Shown here: piece after piece, positions 43,267-53,392 of the stretch | Position numbering within the stretch: position 1 is the first letter of the stretch | Layout: each line of letters begins with the position of its first letter | Assembly (NCBI RefSeq): GCF_006715145.1 | Contig: NZ_VFMR01000001.1 | Coordinates: 2,108,001 to 2,172,000 of the forward strand | Length of the DNA: 64,000 bases | From: Microbacterium sp. SLBN-146 | Lineage (GTDB): Bacteria; Actinomycetota; Actinomycetes; Actinomycetales; Microbacteriaceae | Direction of reading: 5' to 3' | Notes under the pieces: generated by a model | Databases searched by the model: none | What the model was told of the DNA's origin: nothing | The model's input: only the letters and a program-made list of their open reading frames with translations | Position numbers and translations under genes: made by a program

Positions 43267-43946
43267 CACGTGTCCTGATCGTGGAGGACGAGCCAGACCT
43301 CGCCGACCCTCTCGCCTACCTTCTGCGCCGCGAGGGGTACGAGGTCGAGATCACGGAGGACGGGCCGGCCGCCCTGTCGGCATTCCGCGAGCGAGGCGCA
43401 GACATCGTGCTGCTCGACCTGATGCTTCCCGGCATGCCGGGAACGGAGGTCTGCCGCCAGATCCGTGCCACGTCGCCCGTCCCGATCATCATGCTGACGG
43501 CGAAGGACTCCGAAGTCGATATCGTGGTCGGCCTCGAGCTCGGCGCCGACGACTACGTGACGAAGCCGTACTCGTCACGTGAGCTCCTGGCCCGCATGCG
43601 CGCCGTGCTGCGTCGGCTCTCGGCGACCGACGCCGATCTCGACGACCGCGTGCTCGAAGGAGGCCGCGTGGTCCTCGACATCGATCGCCACACCGTGGCC
43701 GTCGACGGCAGCGAGATCGCGATGCCCCTGAAGGAGTTCGAGCTCCTCGAGGTCCTGATGCGCAACGCGGGCCGCGTGCTGACGCGTGGCCAGCTCATCG
43801 ACCGGGTGTGGGGGAGCGACTACTTCGGCGACACCAAGACGCTCGACGTACACATCAAGCGCATCCGGTCGCGCATCGAGGAGAAGCCGGGAGACCCGAG
43901 CATGCTCGTCACCGTGCGCGGCCTGGGATACCGCTTCGAAGGCTGA
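43263..43946 (+). CDS. regX3: Response regulator RegX3
   Basis: This OmpR-family regulator (227 aa) has its phospho-acceptor Asp52 in DIVLLDLMLPGMPG, the acidic pair in IVEDEPD and the conserved Lys in YVTKPYSSRELLAR. The winged helix covers LKEFELLEVLMRNAGRVLTR and DTKTLDVHIKRIRSRIEE. Its partner is the kinase just upstream (4-bp overlap). The PHO box before pstS in this window is a plausible target. Confidence 0.94.
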   Translation: MTRVLIVEDEPDLADPLAYLLRREGYEVEITEDGPAALSAFRERGADIVLLDLMLPGMPGTEVCRQIRATSPVPIIMLTAKDSEVDIVVGLELGADDYVTKPYSSRELLARMRAVLRRLSATDADLDDRVLEGGRVVLDIDRHTVAVDGSEIAMPLKEFELLEVLMRNAGRVLTRGQLIDRVWGSDYFGDTKTLDVHIKRIRSRIEEKPGDPSMLVTVRGLGYRFEG

Positions 43947-44000
43947 GGGAGGATGCCGCGTGCCGCCGCTCGGCCGGTGGCACGCGCGTTCGTCCGTCCG

Positions 44001-44528
44001 TCAGTCGAGGCCGCCGACCGAGGGTACGAGGTCGGTGAGGTAGTCGAGCTGCCCGTCGAGGATCGGGAGAGAGACGAGGGTGCCCTCGTTGTCGCCCGAC
44101 TCGAAGAAGCCGGGGATGTCGGCTCCGGGGAGCATCTCAGGGCCCTCGATGAGGATCGGCTCGGCGTCTTCCGAACCGAGGCTCAGCACCGAGCGTGCCG
44201 GTACGCGGATCGAGAGGTCGACGGTGTCGCCCTCTCCGATCGAGACGCGCAGAGTCTGCGATTCATCGGTCTCGTTGACGATGGCGGCGACGAAGTTGCC
44301 CAGCGTGCCGTCGTCGTTGGCGACGATGAAAGCGTTGCGAACCGCGAGCGGTCCGTCGCCGAACACGTTCACGCCCTCGGCGGCGGAGTACTGGACCTGC
44401 GTCGACTGCGGCGTCATGAACGTACAACCCGTCGTGCCGAGGGCAACGGCAGCGCCGACCGCGATCGAAGCGATCAGGCGGGACCGCTTCGGGGAGCGGG
44501 ACACGCCCAAGGTGCGATGAGTCGACAT
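44001..44528 (-). CDS. Small secreted lipoprotein, conserved beside carD
   Basis: This 175-aa protein starts [18 protein letters not shown], has a hydrophobic segment and the lipobox GTTGC. It then has a mostly beta extracytoplasmic domain ([42 protein letters not shown]). GGAAGGATCC precedes the ATG at 44528. Fold resembles small domains that bind or fold metal or copper partners, but I do not recognise a defined function. It lies between regX3 and carD, convergent with the first. Confidence 0.75.
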   Translation of the reverse strand: MSTHRTLGVSRSPKRSRLIASIAVGAAVALGTTGCTFMTPQSTQVQYSAAEGVNVFGDGPLAVRNAFIVANDDGTLGNFVAAIVNETDESQTLRVSIGEGDTVDLSIRVPARSVLSLGSEDAEPILIEGPEMLPGADIPGFFESGDNEGTLVSLPILDGQLDYLTDLVPSVGGLD

Positions 44529-44697
44529 CACGGATCCTTCCAGGCTGGACGACGGCTTCCTGACACATTCTAGGGGGCGTGCCTCCCCGTTCGCTGGCAC
44601 CCGGGGAGCGCGCCGCGGGCATCACCGGAGCGTGAGCGGCGAACCTTATCGCATAGTCGCTGTGGTATTCTGGAGTTTGCCGAAAGGACACAACTGC

Positions 44698-45180
44698 ATG
44701 CTTTTTGAGGTTGGCGAGACCGTCGTTTATCCGCACCACGGGGCCGCGACGATCATCGAAGTCAAGGAACGCGTCATCAAGGGCGAGACGAAGAAGTACT
44801 TGAAGCTCAACGTCACGCAGGGAGACCTCGTCATCGAGGTTCCCGCTGAGAATGTCGACCTCGTCGGCGTTCGCGACGTGATCGGCAAGGACGGTCTCGA
44901 GCGGGTCTTCGAAGTCCTGCGTGCACCGTTCACCGAGGAGCCGACCAACTGGTCCCGCCGCTATAAGGCGAACCTCGAGAAGCTCGCCTCCGGCGACGTG
45001 ATCAAGGTCAGCGAGGTCGTTCGCGACCTGTGGCGCCGCGATCAGGACCGCGGACTCTCCGCCGGTGAGAAGCGCATGCTCGCGAAGGCGAAGCAGATTC
45101 TCGTCTCCGAGCTCGCGCTCGCTGAGAAGACCGACGAAGAGAAGGCCAGCGTCATTCTCGACGAGGTCCTCGCCTCCTAA
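44698..45180 (+). CDS. carD: RNA polymerase-binding transcription factor CarD
   Basis: CarD (160 aa) stabilises open complexes at rRNA and housekeeping promoters by binding the polymerase beta subunit. The N-terminal RNAP-interaction domain is [19 protein letters not shown]; the C-terminal DNA-binding helical region includes [48 protein letters not shown] lies about 10 nt before the ATG and a TATTCT -10 box is at 44666-44671, so this message has a normal leader, unlike many neighbours. A long repeat array follows the stop. Confidence 0.97.
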   Translation: MLFEVGETVVYPHHGAATIIEVKERVIKGETKKYLKLNVTQGDLVIEVPAENVDLVGVRDVIGKDGLERVFEVLRAPFTEEPTNWSRRYKANLEKLASGDVIKVSEVVRDLWRRDQDRGLSAGEKRMLAKAKQILVSELALAEKTDEEKASVILDEVLAS

Positions 45181-45202
45181 CCCGAGCGGTCCGCCCCCGT
45201 CC

Positions 45203-46105
45203 GGGGCGTGGTTCGCCGCGCGTGGGGCGTGGTTCGTCGCGGTTGGGGCGGGGTTTGTCGTTCCGGGGAGCTGATTGTGCGCCCCGAGGGGCCGGGATGC
45301 GCCCCGAGCCCTTGCGAGGGTTGGTGCGGTTCTGCCGTGGCATCCTTCGGCCTGGTGAAGCCGCCTGTGCCCCGCTGTGTTGCGCCGCCGCCTCGCCGTT
45401 GGGGCGTGGTTCGTCGCTCCGGGGGCGTGGTTTGTCGTTCCGGGGCGCTGATTGTGCGCCCCGAAGGACCGGGATGCGCCCCGGGCGCTGACACGTGGGT
45501 TGCCGCGGTCCCACCGTGGCATCGGTCGGTCCTGTTCCGTCCTGCACGGCTCGCCGCGTTCCGCTGCTGTCTCGCCTTTGGGCCGTGGTTTGTCGTTCCG
45601 GGGCGCGGATGGCTGCCGCGGTTTTGCCGTGGCATCCTTCGGCCTGGTGCAGCCGCCTGCGACTCGCTGTGTTGCGCTGCCGTCACGCCGTTCGGGGGTG
45701 GTTCGTCGCGGTCGGGGCGGGGTTTGTCGTTCAGGGGCGCGGATAGTGCGCCCCGAAGGGACGGGGTGCGCCCCGAGCCGTGGCGAGGGCCGGTGCGGCC
45801 TGCCGTGGCAGCTGTCGGTCCCGTGTCGTCCTCTAAGGCTCGCCGCGTTCCGCCCCGTGCCGCCTTGGGGCGTGGTTCGTCGCGGGTGGGGCGTGGTTCG
45901 TCGTTATGGGGCGTGGATAGTGCGCCCCGAAGGGACGGGATGCGCCCCGAGCCGTGGCGAGGGCCGGTGCGGTCTGCCGTGGCATCCGTCGGCCCGGCGA
46001 AACCGCCCCTATACCGCTGACCGCGTTCCGCCCCGGCCTCGTTGGGGCGGGGTTCGTGGTTTCGGGGCGTGGGAACTTCGCCCCGAGCTGACGGGGTACG
46101 CCCCA
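45203..46105 (+). repeat. Degenerate tandem-repeat array between carD and ispDF
   Basis: The 968-bp carD-ispDF gap holds five to six diverged units of about 155-180 bp (one internal unit is short). Each unit strings together a GGGGCGTGGTTCGTCGC-like block, a GGTTTGTCGTTCCGGGGCGC-like block, a hairpin GGGGCGC-N7-GCGCCCC, a GCGCCCCGA doublet, and a CTGCCGTGGCATCC block. Hairpin doublets begin near 45277, 45454, 45746, 45920 and about 46076. The units at 45746 and 45920 (period 174) agree at about 64 of 66 bases. Long ORFs in all frames here are by-products of GC bias. Plus-strand runs of GGGG make G-quadruplexes possible. Role unknown. Confidence 0.85.
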
Positions 46106-46148
46106 AGACCGGCGAGAAGGGTGCCGTCTCCGGCGGTAGCGTGGGCGT

Positions 46149-47366
46149 GTGTCCACAGGCTCCGTTCAGAACCCCGTCGTCCCGGTACCTCGTGTCGCGA
46201 TCATCGTCGTCGCCGCCGGATCCGGCACGCGACTCGGTGGCGACGCACCGAAGGCGTTCGTCGGTCTCGATGAGCACACCATCCTCCGGCACGCGCTCGA
46301 GCACGTCGTCGCTTTCCCCGGCGCGCAGGTCGTCGTCGTCGCGCCCGCGGGTCGGGAGGGAGATGCCCTGACGGAAGCCCTTGCGGTGTTCGGCGACGCG
46401 CGCGAACTCGTCTCCGTTGTGACGGGCGGGGCGACCCGCCAGGCATCTGTCGCGGCGGGGCTTCACGCCGTGTGGCCGGATGTCGAGATCGTCCTCGTTC
46501 ACGACGCCGCGCGCGCACTCGTCCCGCTCGGCGTCTTCGATCGTGTCGTGAGCGCGATCGACGACGGGGCCGCCGGCGCCATCCCGGTCCTGCCCGTGGT
46601 CGACGCGATCAAGCGCGTCGAGGAGCGCGAGGTCGTCGGCGTCGTGGACCGATCCCTCCTGTCGGCGGCGCAGACTCCGCAGGGCTTCCGCCGCGACATC
46701 CTCGAGACGGCGTACCGCACGGCGCGCGATGAGTTCACCGACGACGCCGCCCTCGTCGCGGAAGCCGGCCACCGGGTGGCGGCCGTGCTGGGGGATCCGC
46801 TCGGTTTCAAGATCACGACCCCCGCAGACCTCGACCGTGCGCGCTCGCTCGTCGCGCGGCATCCGCATGCCCCCGCCACTTTCGCCGGGCCTCCCGCCCT
46901 GCCGCGCGTCGGCGTCGGCACCGACGTCCACGCCTTCGGAGGCGAGGGGACCCTCTGGCTCGCGGGACTCGAGTGGCCCGGCGAGCAGGCGCTGTCGGGG
47001 CACTCCGACGGCGATGCCGTGGCGCACGCGATCGTCGACGCCCTGCTCGCCGCCGGCGGCCTCGGCGATATCGGAACGCACTTCGGCACGGACTATCCCG
47101 AGTACGCCGGCGCTCACGCCGAGGTCTTCCTCCAGCGCACGCGCGCCCTGCTCGCCGAAGCGGGACTGCGGATCGGGAACGTCTCGGTCCAGGTCCAGGC
47201 CAACCGCCCGCGCTTCGCCGCCCGCCGCCGCGAAGCGGAAGAAGTGCTGTCGCAGGCGCTCGGAGCGCCCGTCGCCGTATCGGCCACGACGACCGACGGG
47301 CTGGGGTTCACCGGAACGGGCGAGGGAGTCGCCGCCTTCGCCGTCGCGCTCGTCGTGCCCGCCTGA
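46149..47366 (+). CDS. ispDF: Bifunctional IspD-IspF (MEP isoprenoid pathway)
   Basis: This is a 405-aa fusion. The N-terminal IspD half (to about residue 235) opens [22 protein letters not shown] and has [19 protein letters not shown]. It makes CDP-methylerythritol. The C-terminal IspF half begins about 250 with [14 protein letters not shown] and [21 protein letters not shown], then the substrate loop [18 protein letters not shown]. It makes the cyclic diphosphate. GTG start; TAGCGT lies 6 nt upstream (leaderless), just after the repeat array. Confidence 0.95.
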   Translation: MSTGSVQNPVVPVPRVAIIVVAAGSGTRLGGDAPKAFVGLDEHTILRHALEHVVAFPGAQVVVVAPAGREGDALTEALAVFGDARELVSVVTGGATRQASVAAGLHAVWPDVEIVLVHDAARALVPLGVFDRVVSAIDDGAAGAIPVLPVVDAIKRVEEREVVGVVDRSLLSAAQTPQGFRRDILETAYRTARDEFTDDAALVAEAGHRVAAVLGDPLGFKITTPADLDRARSLVARHPHAPATFAGPPALPRVGVGTDVHAFGGEGTLWLAGLEWPGEQALSGHSDGDAVAHAIVDALLAAGGLGDIGTHFGTDYPEYAGAHAEVFLQRTRALLAEAGLRIGNVSVQVQANRPRFAARRREAEEVLSQALGAPVAVSATTTDGLGFTGTGEGVAAFAVALVVPA

Positions 47367-47385
47367 GCGCCCCGGCCGCGCCGAC

Positions 47386-48318
47386 TCAGCCCTCGACGGC
47401 GAACGGCCGAGGATCCCGCGCTGAGCGTGAACCCCACGCGAGGAGTGCGAGCCCGACGGCCAGCACGACGAGCCCGAGGATGGCGAGGACCGACAGGCGC
47501 TCGCCGAGCACGACGATTCCCAGAACGGATGCCGTGAGCGGCTCTCCGAGCGTGAGCGTCGCCGCCGTCGCGGCGGTGAGCCCACTGAGGCCCCATGTGA
47601 AGAGCACATAGGCGACCGAGATGGTCGCGAGGCCCAGCCACAACGCCACCACGATGCCGCTCGGCGTCGCGACCCAGGAGACGTCGACGAAGGGGAGTAC
47701 GACGGCGAACAGGATCGCGGAGCTCGCCCCCATCGCCCCGACCACCGTGAAGGGGTCCCACCCCGCGTCGAGGAGGCGCCGCTGGGCATTGGCGATGACG
47801 GCGAAGCAGGCTCCCGCACCGATCGAGCCGAGAAGCCCCACGGGGTCGGTGCCGCCCGCATCGGCGGCCCCGCCGAAACCGAGGAGGACGACTCCTGCCG
47901 TCGCAAGGGCGGTCGCAACCATCCAGGTCGGGGAGGGGAGCTTCCGCGTGAGCGCCCACTCCAGGACGCCGGCGAGGATGGGTGCCGATCCGAGCGCGAC
48001 CATCGTCGCGACGGCGACCCCGTTGCGCTCCGTGCCGAGGAAGAAGAGCGGCTGGTACAGGGCGAGGCACAGCCCCGTGAGCACCATGAGGGCGAGGGGT
48101 CCAGCGGTGAGCCGCGGTCGTGTCGCCTGCGGTTCTCGACGACGATGACGGGCTGCGAGCGCGAACGCGATGATCGCAAGGCCCGTTCCGCCGATGACCA
48201 TGCGGATGACGCCGAGCGACAGCGGCGTCGTCCCTTCGGGGCCGAGCGCCTGCGACGTTCCCGTCGTTCCGAAGAGGAGCGCTGCGGCGAGGACGGCGAG
48301 AACATGCACGACTCCCAT
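47386..48318 (-). CDS. EamA/DMT family transporter
   Basis: This polytopic protein (310 aa, about ten helices) has the DMT twofold repeat. First-half landmarks are VLAVLAAALLFGTTGTSQALGP and ALYQPLFFLGTERNGVAVATMVALGSAPILAG. Second-half landmarks include AGACFAVIANAQRRLL and YVLFTWGLSGLTAATAATLTLGEPLTASVLGIVVLGERLS. Substrate unknown, probably metabolite export. ATG 48318; a GTG nine bases inside, 48309, is also possible since a TACAAAT box lies just before it. Convergent with ispDF. Confidence 0.85.
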   Translation of the reverse strand: MGVVHVLAVLAAALLFGTTGTSQALGPEGTTPLSLGVIRMVIGGTGLAIIAFALAARHRRREPQATRPRLTAGPLALMVLTGLCLALYQPLFFLGTERNGVAVATMVALGSAPILAGVLEWALTRKLPSPTWMVATALATAGVVLLGFGGAADAGGTDPVGLLGSIGAGACFAVIANAQRRLLDAGWDPFTVVGAMGASSAILFAVVLPFVDVSWVATPSGIVVALWLGLATISVAYVLFTWGLSGLTAATAATLTLGEPLTASVLGIVVLGERLSVLAILGLVVLAVGLALLAWGSRSARDPRPFAVEG

Positions 48319-48350
48319 TTGTACCGGAAACGCGCGGGTAGGCTGGGGCG

Positions 48351-49763
48351 GTGACCATCCGGCTCTATGACACCGCTGCGCAGACCCTGCGCGACTTCGA
48401 GCCGATCGACCCCTCGAACGTCTCGGTCTACGTGTGCGGACCGACGGTGCAGTCCGGACCGCACATCGGACACCTCCGCGGGGCACTGAGCTTCGACCTG
48501 CTGCGGCGCTGGCTCGCGTACCGCTATGGACGCGTCACGTTCGTCCGGAATGTCACGGACATCGACGACAAGGTCCTCGACAACGCGACCGCGTCTGAGC
48601 CGTGGTGGGCCCTCGCCTACCGGATGGAGCTCGCCTTCTCACGCGCCTACGCGGCGATCGGCGTGCAGGCCCCGACGTACGAGCCTCGGGCCACGGCATC
48701 CATTCCCCAGATGATCGAGCTCATCGAGCGACTCATCTCGCGCGGTCATGCGTATCCCGCAGGAGAGGCGGCGCCGGGGGATGTGTACTTCGACGTGCGG
48801 TCGTGGGCCCGCTACGGAGCACTGACGAACCAGTCGCTCGACGCGATGGAACCCGCGGCGGACGCCGATCCACGTGGCAAGCGCGATCCACGCGACTTCG
48901 CCCTCTGGAAGGGCGCCAAGGGTGATGAGCCGTCGTCGGCGACATGGGAGTCCCCCTGGGGACGGGGGCGACCCGGATGGCACATCGAGTGCTCCGCGAT
49001 GTCGCGACGCTATCTGGGTGAGTCGTTCGACATCCACGGCGGCGGGCTCGACCTGCGTTTCCCGCATCACGAGAACGAACTCGCCCAGTCGACGGCGGCG
49101 GGCGATGGGTTCGCGCGCTACTGGGTGCACAACGGACTTGTGACGGTCGGCGACCAGAAGATGTCGAAGTCGCTCGGCAACTTCCTCCTCGCCGACGATG
49201 TCCTGGCCGAGCGCGACCCTCTCGTCGTCCGCTATGCGCTCGCTGCGGCGCACTACCGCTCGAGCCTCAACGTCGCGCCGTCGTCGTTCGACGAGGCGGA
49301 GGCGGCTCTCGACCGGATCCGCACCTTCCTCGAGCGGGCAGGCCGCGTGCTCGGTTCCGCGAGCTGGCTCACGGCGGCCGACCTTCCGGCGGACTTCGCG
49401 GCGGCGCTCGACGACGACCTCGGGGTTCCCCAGGCGCTGGCCGTCGTACACGAGACGGTGAGGGCGGGGAATGCCGCTCTCGATGCGGGGGAGCGGGATG
49501 CCGCGGCTCGCGCACGCGTCGAGGTGGCCCGGATGACGGGCATCCTCGGCCTCAATCCGCTCGATCCGCACTGGCGGACAGCGGATGGCTCTGCCGAGGC
49601 GACAGCGCTCGACACACTCGTGCAGACCATGATCACGCAGCGTGCCGAGGCGCGCGCTGCGAAGGACTGGGCGTCCGCCGACCGGATCCGCGACGCGATC
49701 GCGGCGGCCGGCATCGCCCTCGAAGACGGTCCCGACGGGACGCATTGGAGTATCGATGGCTAA
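48351..49763 (+). CDS. cysS: Cysteinyl-tRNA synthetase
   Basis: This class I aminoacyl-tRNA synthetase (470 aa) charges tRNA-Cys. The zinc-site region is VYVCGPTVQSGPHIGHLRGA with the HIGH motif at residues 38-41. Further landmarks are NVTDIDDKVLDNA, WHIECSAMSRRYLGESFDIHGGG and the KMSKS loop (DQKMSKSLGN, about residue 271). It is longer than MshC and retains the C-terminal helical domain, so it is the true synthetase. GTG start with TAGGCT 6 nt upstream (leaderless). It overlaps rlmB by 8 bp. Confidence 0.95.
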   Translation: MTIRLYDTAAQTLRDFEPIDPSNVSVYVCGPTVQSGPHIGHLRGALSFDLLRRWLAYRYGRVTFVRNVTDIDDKVLDNATASEPWWALAYRMELAFSRAYAAIGVQAPTYEPRATASIPQMIELIERLISRGHAYPAGEAAPGDVYFDVRSWARYGALTNQSLDAMEPAADADPRGKRDPRDFALWKGAKGDEPSSATWESPWGRGRPGWHIECSAMSRRYLGESFDIHGGGLDLRFPHHENELAQSTAAGDGFARYWVHNGLVTVGDQKMSKSLGNFLLADDVLAERDPLVVRYALAAAHYRSSLNVAPSSFDEAEAALDRIRTFLERAGRVLGSASWLTAADLPADFAAALDDDLGVPQALAVVHETVRAGNAALDAGERDAAARARVEVARMTGILGLNPLDPHWRTADGSAEATALDTLVQTMITQRAEARAAKDWASADRIRDAIAAAGIALEDGPDGTHWSIDG

Positions 49764-50739
49764 GCCAGGGCGCCCCGGCGCAAGCAAGGGCGGCAAGGGT
49801 CCCACGAAGGGCACCGGCGGCAAGAACAAGCGGTCCCTCGCGGGCCGCGGACCCACACCGAAGGCCGAGGACCGCGCCTGGCACCCCGCCGGGAAGCGCA
49901 AGGCCGCCGCGGAGCGGTACGCCGCCGCGGGCGGCAAGGGCGCGCCGGGCCAGTCGACGCCGCGTCCGCAGCGCTCCTCGAAGAAGGACGACGACACCGA
50001 GACCGTCACGGGACGCAACTCCGTGCTCGAAGCGCTGCGGGCGAAGATCCCCGCGACGGCGTTCTACATCGCGCAGCGCGTCGAGATGGACGACCGCGTC
50101 AAGGAGATGCTCTCGATCGCGACGCACCGCAACATCCCCGTCCTCGAGGTGATGCGCCCCGAGCTCGACCGGATGGCCGGATTCGACGGCGTGCACCAGG
50201 GCGTCGCGCTCAAGGTGCCGCCGTACGAGTACGCGCATCCGCAGGACCTTCTCGAGAACGTCATCGAGGCGGGCAAGACGCCCCTCTTCGTCGCGCTCGA
50301 CGGGATCACCGATCCCCGCAACCTCGGCGCGATCATCCGTTCGACGGCGGCGTTCGGCGGTCAGGGCGTCATCCTGCCGCAGCGCCGCTCGGCGAGCGTC
50401 AACGCCGCCGCGTGGAAGACGAGCGCGGGCGCGGCAGCGCGCATCCCGGTCGCGATCGCCCCGAACCTCACGACGACTCTCAAGGAGTTCAAGAAGCAGG
50501 GCGTCTTCGTCCTCGGGCTCGCCGGCGACGGCGATGTCCTCCTCCCTGAGGTGCAGCTCGCCGATCGCCCCGTCGTGATCGTCGTCGGCTCGGAAGGGAA
50601 GGGCCTCTCGCGCCTCGTCACCGAGACGTGCGATCAGGTCGTCTCCATCCCGATCTCGACAGCGGCCGAATCGCTCAACGCGGGGATCGCGGCATCCGTC
50701 GCGCTCTACCAGATCGCGACCCTGCGCTCGAAGGACTGA
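49756..50739 (+). CDS. rlmB: 23S rRNA (guanosine-2'-O-)-methyltransferase RlmB
   Basis: This SpoU-family (SPOUT) enzyme (327 aa) methylates G2251 of 23S rRNA. The first 75 residues are basic and low-complexity (SKGGKGPTKGTGGKNKRSL), as in actinobacterial RlmB. They are followed by the substrate-binding domain (GRNSVLEALRAK) and the knotted catalytic domain: DGITDPRNLGAIIRSTAAFG, VGSEGKGLSRLV, and VSIPISTAAESLNAGIAASVALY. A GGAG site before ATG 49756 supports initiation inside the cysS end. Confidence 0.93.
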   Translation: MAKPGRPGASKGGKGPTKGTGGKNKRSLAGRGPTPKAEDRAWHPAGKRKAAAERYAAAGGKGAPGQSTPRPQRSSKKDDDTETVTGRNSVLEALRAKIPATAFYIAQRVEMDDRVKEMLSIATHRNIPVLEVMRPELDRMAGFDGVHQGVALKVPPYEYAHPQDLLENVIEAGKTPLFVALDGITDPRNLGAIIRSTAAFGGQGVILPQRRSASVNAAAWKTSAGAAARIPVAIAPNLTTTLKEFKKQGVFVLGLAGDGDVLLPEVQLADRPVVIVVGSEGKGLSRLVTETCDQVVSIPISTAAESLNAGIAASVALYQIATLRSKD

Positions 50740-50836
50740 CCGGGCGACCGGCGGCGATTGTGACCGCCGAGTAAACTCCTGCCGCGAGATCCTCCCTCGT
50801 TTCGGCTCGCCCGGTCGGTGCCGGTAACGTCGAGTC

Positions 50837-53356
50837 GTGACTCTTGAAGCCTCTGACCCGGTCGCGGCAGCCGGACACCCGGCCGGCGCGACGCACCCGC
50901 TCGCCCTGGCCCCCGTGCCGTCGCCGCCCTCGAGCGTCGACGGGTTCGTGCGGGAGTTCCTGCTGAACCTCAACTTCGATCGCGGCGTCGCGCTGTCGGC
51001 GTCGAATGTCAACGATCGGTACTTCGCGCTGGCGTACACCGTGCGCGACTACCTCATGGCGCGATGGCTCGAGGATCAGCGGCGCCAGAAGGCGACGCAG
51101 GCGAAGGGGGTCTGCTACCTCTCGGCGGAGTACCTTCTCGGGCGGCAGCTCGACAACAACCTCCTCGCGTCGCGCCTCACCGACATCGCCACGGAGGCGA
51201 TGGAAGCGTGCGGCATCGACATCGAGGATCTGCGGGCGCAGGAGATCGAGCCCGGCCTCGGAAACGGCGGCCTCGGCCGCCTCGCGGCGTGCTTCATCGA
51301 TTCGCTCGCGACGATGAGCGTCCCGAGCATCGGGTACGGCATCCGATACGAGTACGGGATCTTCCGCCAGACGTTCGTCGACGGCCAGCAGGTCGAGCAG
51401 CCCGACACGTGGCTCGAACTGGGGTCGCCGTGGGAGTTCCCGCATCCGGAGTCGGCGCAGACGATCGCGTTCGGCGGTCATACCGAGACCTACGACGACG
51501 AGGGCGTCGAGCGCGTGCGGTGGGTGCCGGCGTGGAACGTCAAGGCGGTCCCGTACAACTACATGGTGCCCGGCTATCACAACGGCCGGGTGAACACCCT
51601 GCGGTTGTGGCGCGCCGTCGCGACGAACGCCTTCGACCTGAGGATCTTCAACTCGGGCGACTACGAAGAGGCCGTTCGCGCGCAGACATTCGCCGAGAAC
51701 ATCTCCAAGGTGCTGTACCCCGAGGACTCGACGCCGCAGGGCAAGGAGCTGCGCCTTCAGCAGCAGTACTTCTTCAGCGCTGCGTCCATCGCCGACTTCC
51801 TCGACAACATGCTGTCGGAGGACTACGACCTGCACGCCCTTCCCGACCGCGTGATCTTCCAGCTCAACGACACCCACCCCGTCATCGCGGTGCCCGAGCT
51901 CATGCGCGTGCTCGTCGACGAGAAGAAGCTCGAATGGGATGCCGCGTGGACGATCACGCGTCAGTGCTTCGCCTACACGTGCCACACGCTCATGCCCGAA
52001 GCACTCGAAGTGTGGTCGGTCGACCTCATCGAGCGGCTCCTGCCGCGGCACATGCAGATCATCTACCGCATCAACGAGGAGTTCCTGGGTGAGGTGCGCG
52101 AGACGTTCGGCGACGACGAGATGCGTATCCGCAACATGTCGATCATCGGGGAGCACCCGTCGCGCTCGGTGCGCATGGCGTATCTCGCGACGGTGGCCGG
52201 CGCGAAGGTGAACGGCGTCGCCGAGCTCCAGTCGGAGCTGCTGCGCACGAAGGTCCTTCCCGACTTCGACGAGTTCTATCCCGGCAAGTTCACGAACGTC
52301 ACCAACGGTGTCACGCCGCGCCGCTTCATCCGTCTCGCCAACCCATCTCTCGCCGATCTCATCAGCGAAGCGGTCGGAGCGGGGTGGACCGTCGACCTCG
52401 AGCGACTCCGCGGACTCGAGCCCTTCGCGGAGGACCCCGAGTTCCGCGCGCAGTTCGCCGCCGTCAAGGCGGGCAACAAGCGCGCTCTCGACAAGGTGCT
52501 GTTCCAGCGCGACGGCTTCCGGGTCGACGACACCCACATGCTCGACGTCATGGTCAAGCGCCTCCACGAGTACAAGCGGCAGCTCCTCAAGGTGCTGCAC
52601 ATCGTCACGGAGTACGAGGGCATCGTGTCGGGCCGGGTCGAGGCATCCGCTGTTCAGCCGCGGACGTTCATCTTCGGCGCGAAGGCCGCTCCCGGCTACG
52701 CGATGGCCAAGCGGATCATCCACCTCATCAACGCGGTCGGTTCGGTCGTCAACAACGATCCCCGCGTCGAGGGACGACTCAAGGTGCTCTTCCCGCCGAA
52801 CTACAACGTCACGCTCGCCGAGCGTGTCATCCCCGCAGCCGACCTCTCCGAGCAGATCTCGCTCGCGGGCAAGGAAGCCTCGGGGACGGGGAACATGAAG
52901 TTCGCCCTCAACGGCGCTCTCACGATCGGCACGGACGACGGCGCGAACGTCGAGATCCGCGAACTCGTGGGCGACGACAACTTCTTCCTGTTCGGCATGA
53001 GCGAGCCCGAAGTCGAGGCACTCTGGGCGAAGGGGTACCGCCCGGCCGACGTGTACCAGAGCGACGAGACCCTCCGTCGCACGATCGATTTGATCGCCTC
53101 GGGCACCTTCTCGGATGGAGACCGCTCCGTCTTCGAGCCGATCGTTTCGAACCTGCTCTACGAAGACAGGTTCATGGTGCTGGCCGACTACGCCTCCTAC
53201 ATCGCCGAGCAGAAGAAGGTCGACGCCGCCTACCAGGATCAGGATGCCTGGACCCGCTCCGCGATCCTCAACGTCGCTCGGACGGGGTTCTTCTCGTCGG
53301 ACCGGTCGATGCGGGACTACATCGATCGGATCTGGCACACGCCGCCGGTCTACTGA
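50837..53356 (+). CDS. glgP: Glycogen/starch phosphorylase
   Basis: This 839-aa PLP enzyme releases glucose-1-phosphate from alpha-1,4-glucan. Landmarks: LSAEYLLGRQLDNNL, GLGNGGLGRLAACFIDS, VKRLHEYKRQLLK and the PLP-binding region EASGTGNMKFALNGAL with Lys near residue 688. Length matches the long (GlgP/MalP) family. The first 30 residues are Ala/Pro-rich and poorly conserved. GTG start; TAACGT lies 6 nt upstream (leaderless). It stands alone, with no other glycogen genes in the window. Confidence 0.95.
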   Translation: MTLEASDPVAAAGHPAGATHPLALAPVPSPPSSVDGFVREFLLNLNFDRGVALSASNVNDRYFALAYTVRDYLMARWLEDQRRQKATQAKGVCYLSAEYLLGRQLDNNLLASRLTDIATEAMEACGIDIEDLRAQEIEPGLGNGGLGRLAACFIDSLATMSVPSIGYGIRYEYGIFRQTFVDGQQVEQPDTWLELGSPWEFPHPESAQTIAFGGHTETYDDEGVERVRWVPAWNVKAVPYNYMVPGYHNGRVNTLRLWRAVATNAFDLRIFNSGDYEEAVRAQTFAENISKVLYPEDSTPQGKELRLQQQYFFSAASIADFLDNMLSEDYDLHALPDRVIFQLNDTHPVIAVPELMRVLVDEKKLEWDAAWTITRQCFAYTCHTLMPEALEVWSVDLIERLLPRHMQIIYRINEEFLGEVRETFGDDEMRIRNMSIIGEHPSRSVRMAYLATVAGAKVNGVAELQSELLRTKVLPDFDEFYPGKFTNVTNGVTPRRFIRLANPSLADLISEAVGAGWTVDLERLRGLEPFAEDPEFRAQFAAVKAGNKRALDKVLFQRDGFRVDDTHMLDVMVKRLHEYKRQLLKVLHIVTEYEGIVSGRVEASAVQPRTFIFGAKAAPGYAMAKRIIHLINAVGSVVNNDPRVEGRLKVLFPPNYNVTLAERVIPAADLSEQISLAGKEASGTGNMKFALNGALTIGTDDGANVEIRELVGDDNFFLFGMSEPEVEALWAKGYRPADVYQSDETLRRTIDLIASGTFSDGDRSVFEPIVSNLLYEDRFMVLADYASYIAEQKKVDAAYQDQDAWTRSAILNVARTGFFSSDRSMRDYIDRIWHTPPVY

Positions 53357-53392
53357 CCGACATCGGGAGCGGCATGCGGGAATGAGTACGCG

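Noticed and set aside
45203..46105. CRISPR array
   Set aside because: Units are 155-180 bp and degenerate, not 25-40-bp exact repeats with unique spacers, and no cas gene is present.
45177..48473. A 1,098-aa minus-strand ORF across the carD-ispDF gap, and several 200-270-aa ORFs there
   Set aside because: They come from GC-biased repeat DNA and run antisense through ispDF; residues are low-complexity Arg/Pro/Gly and no domain is recognisable.
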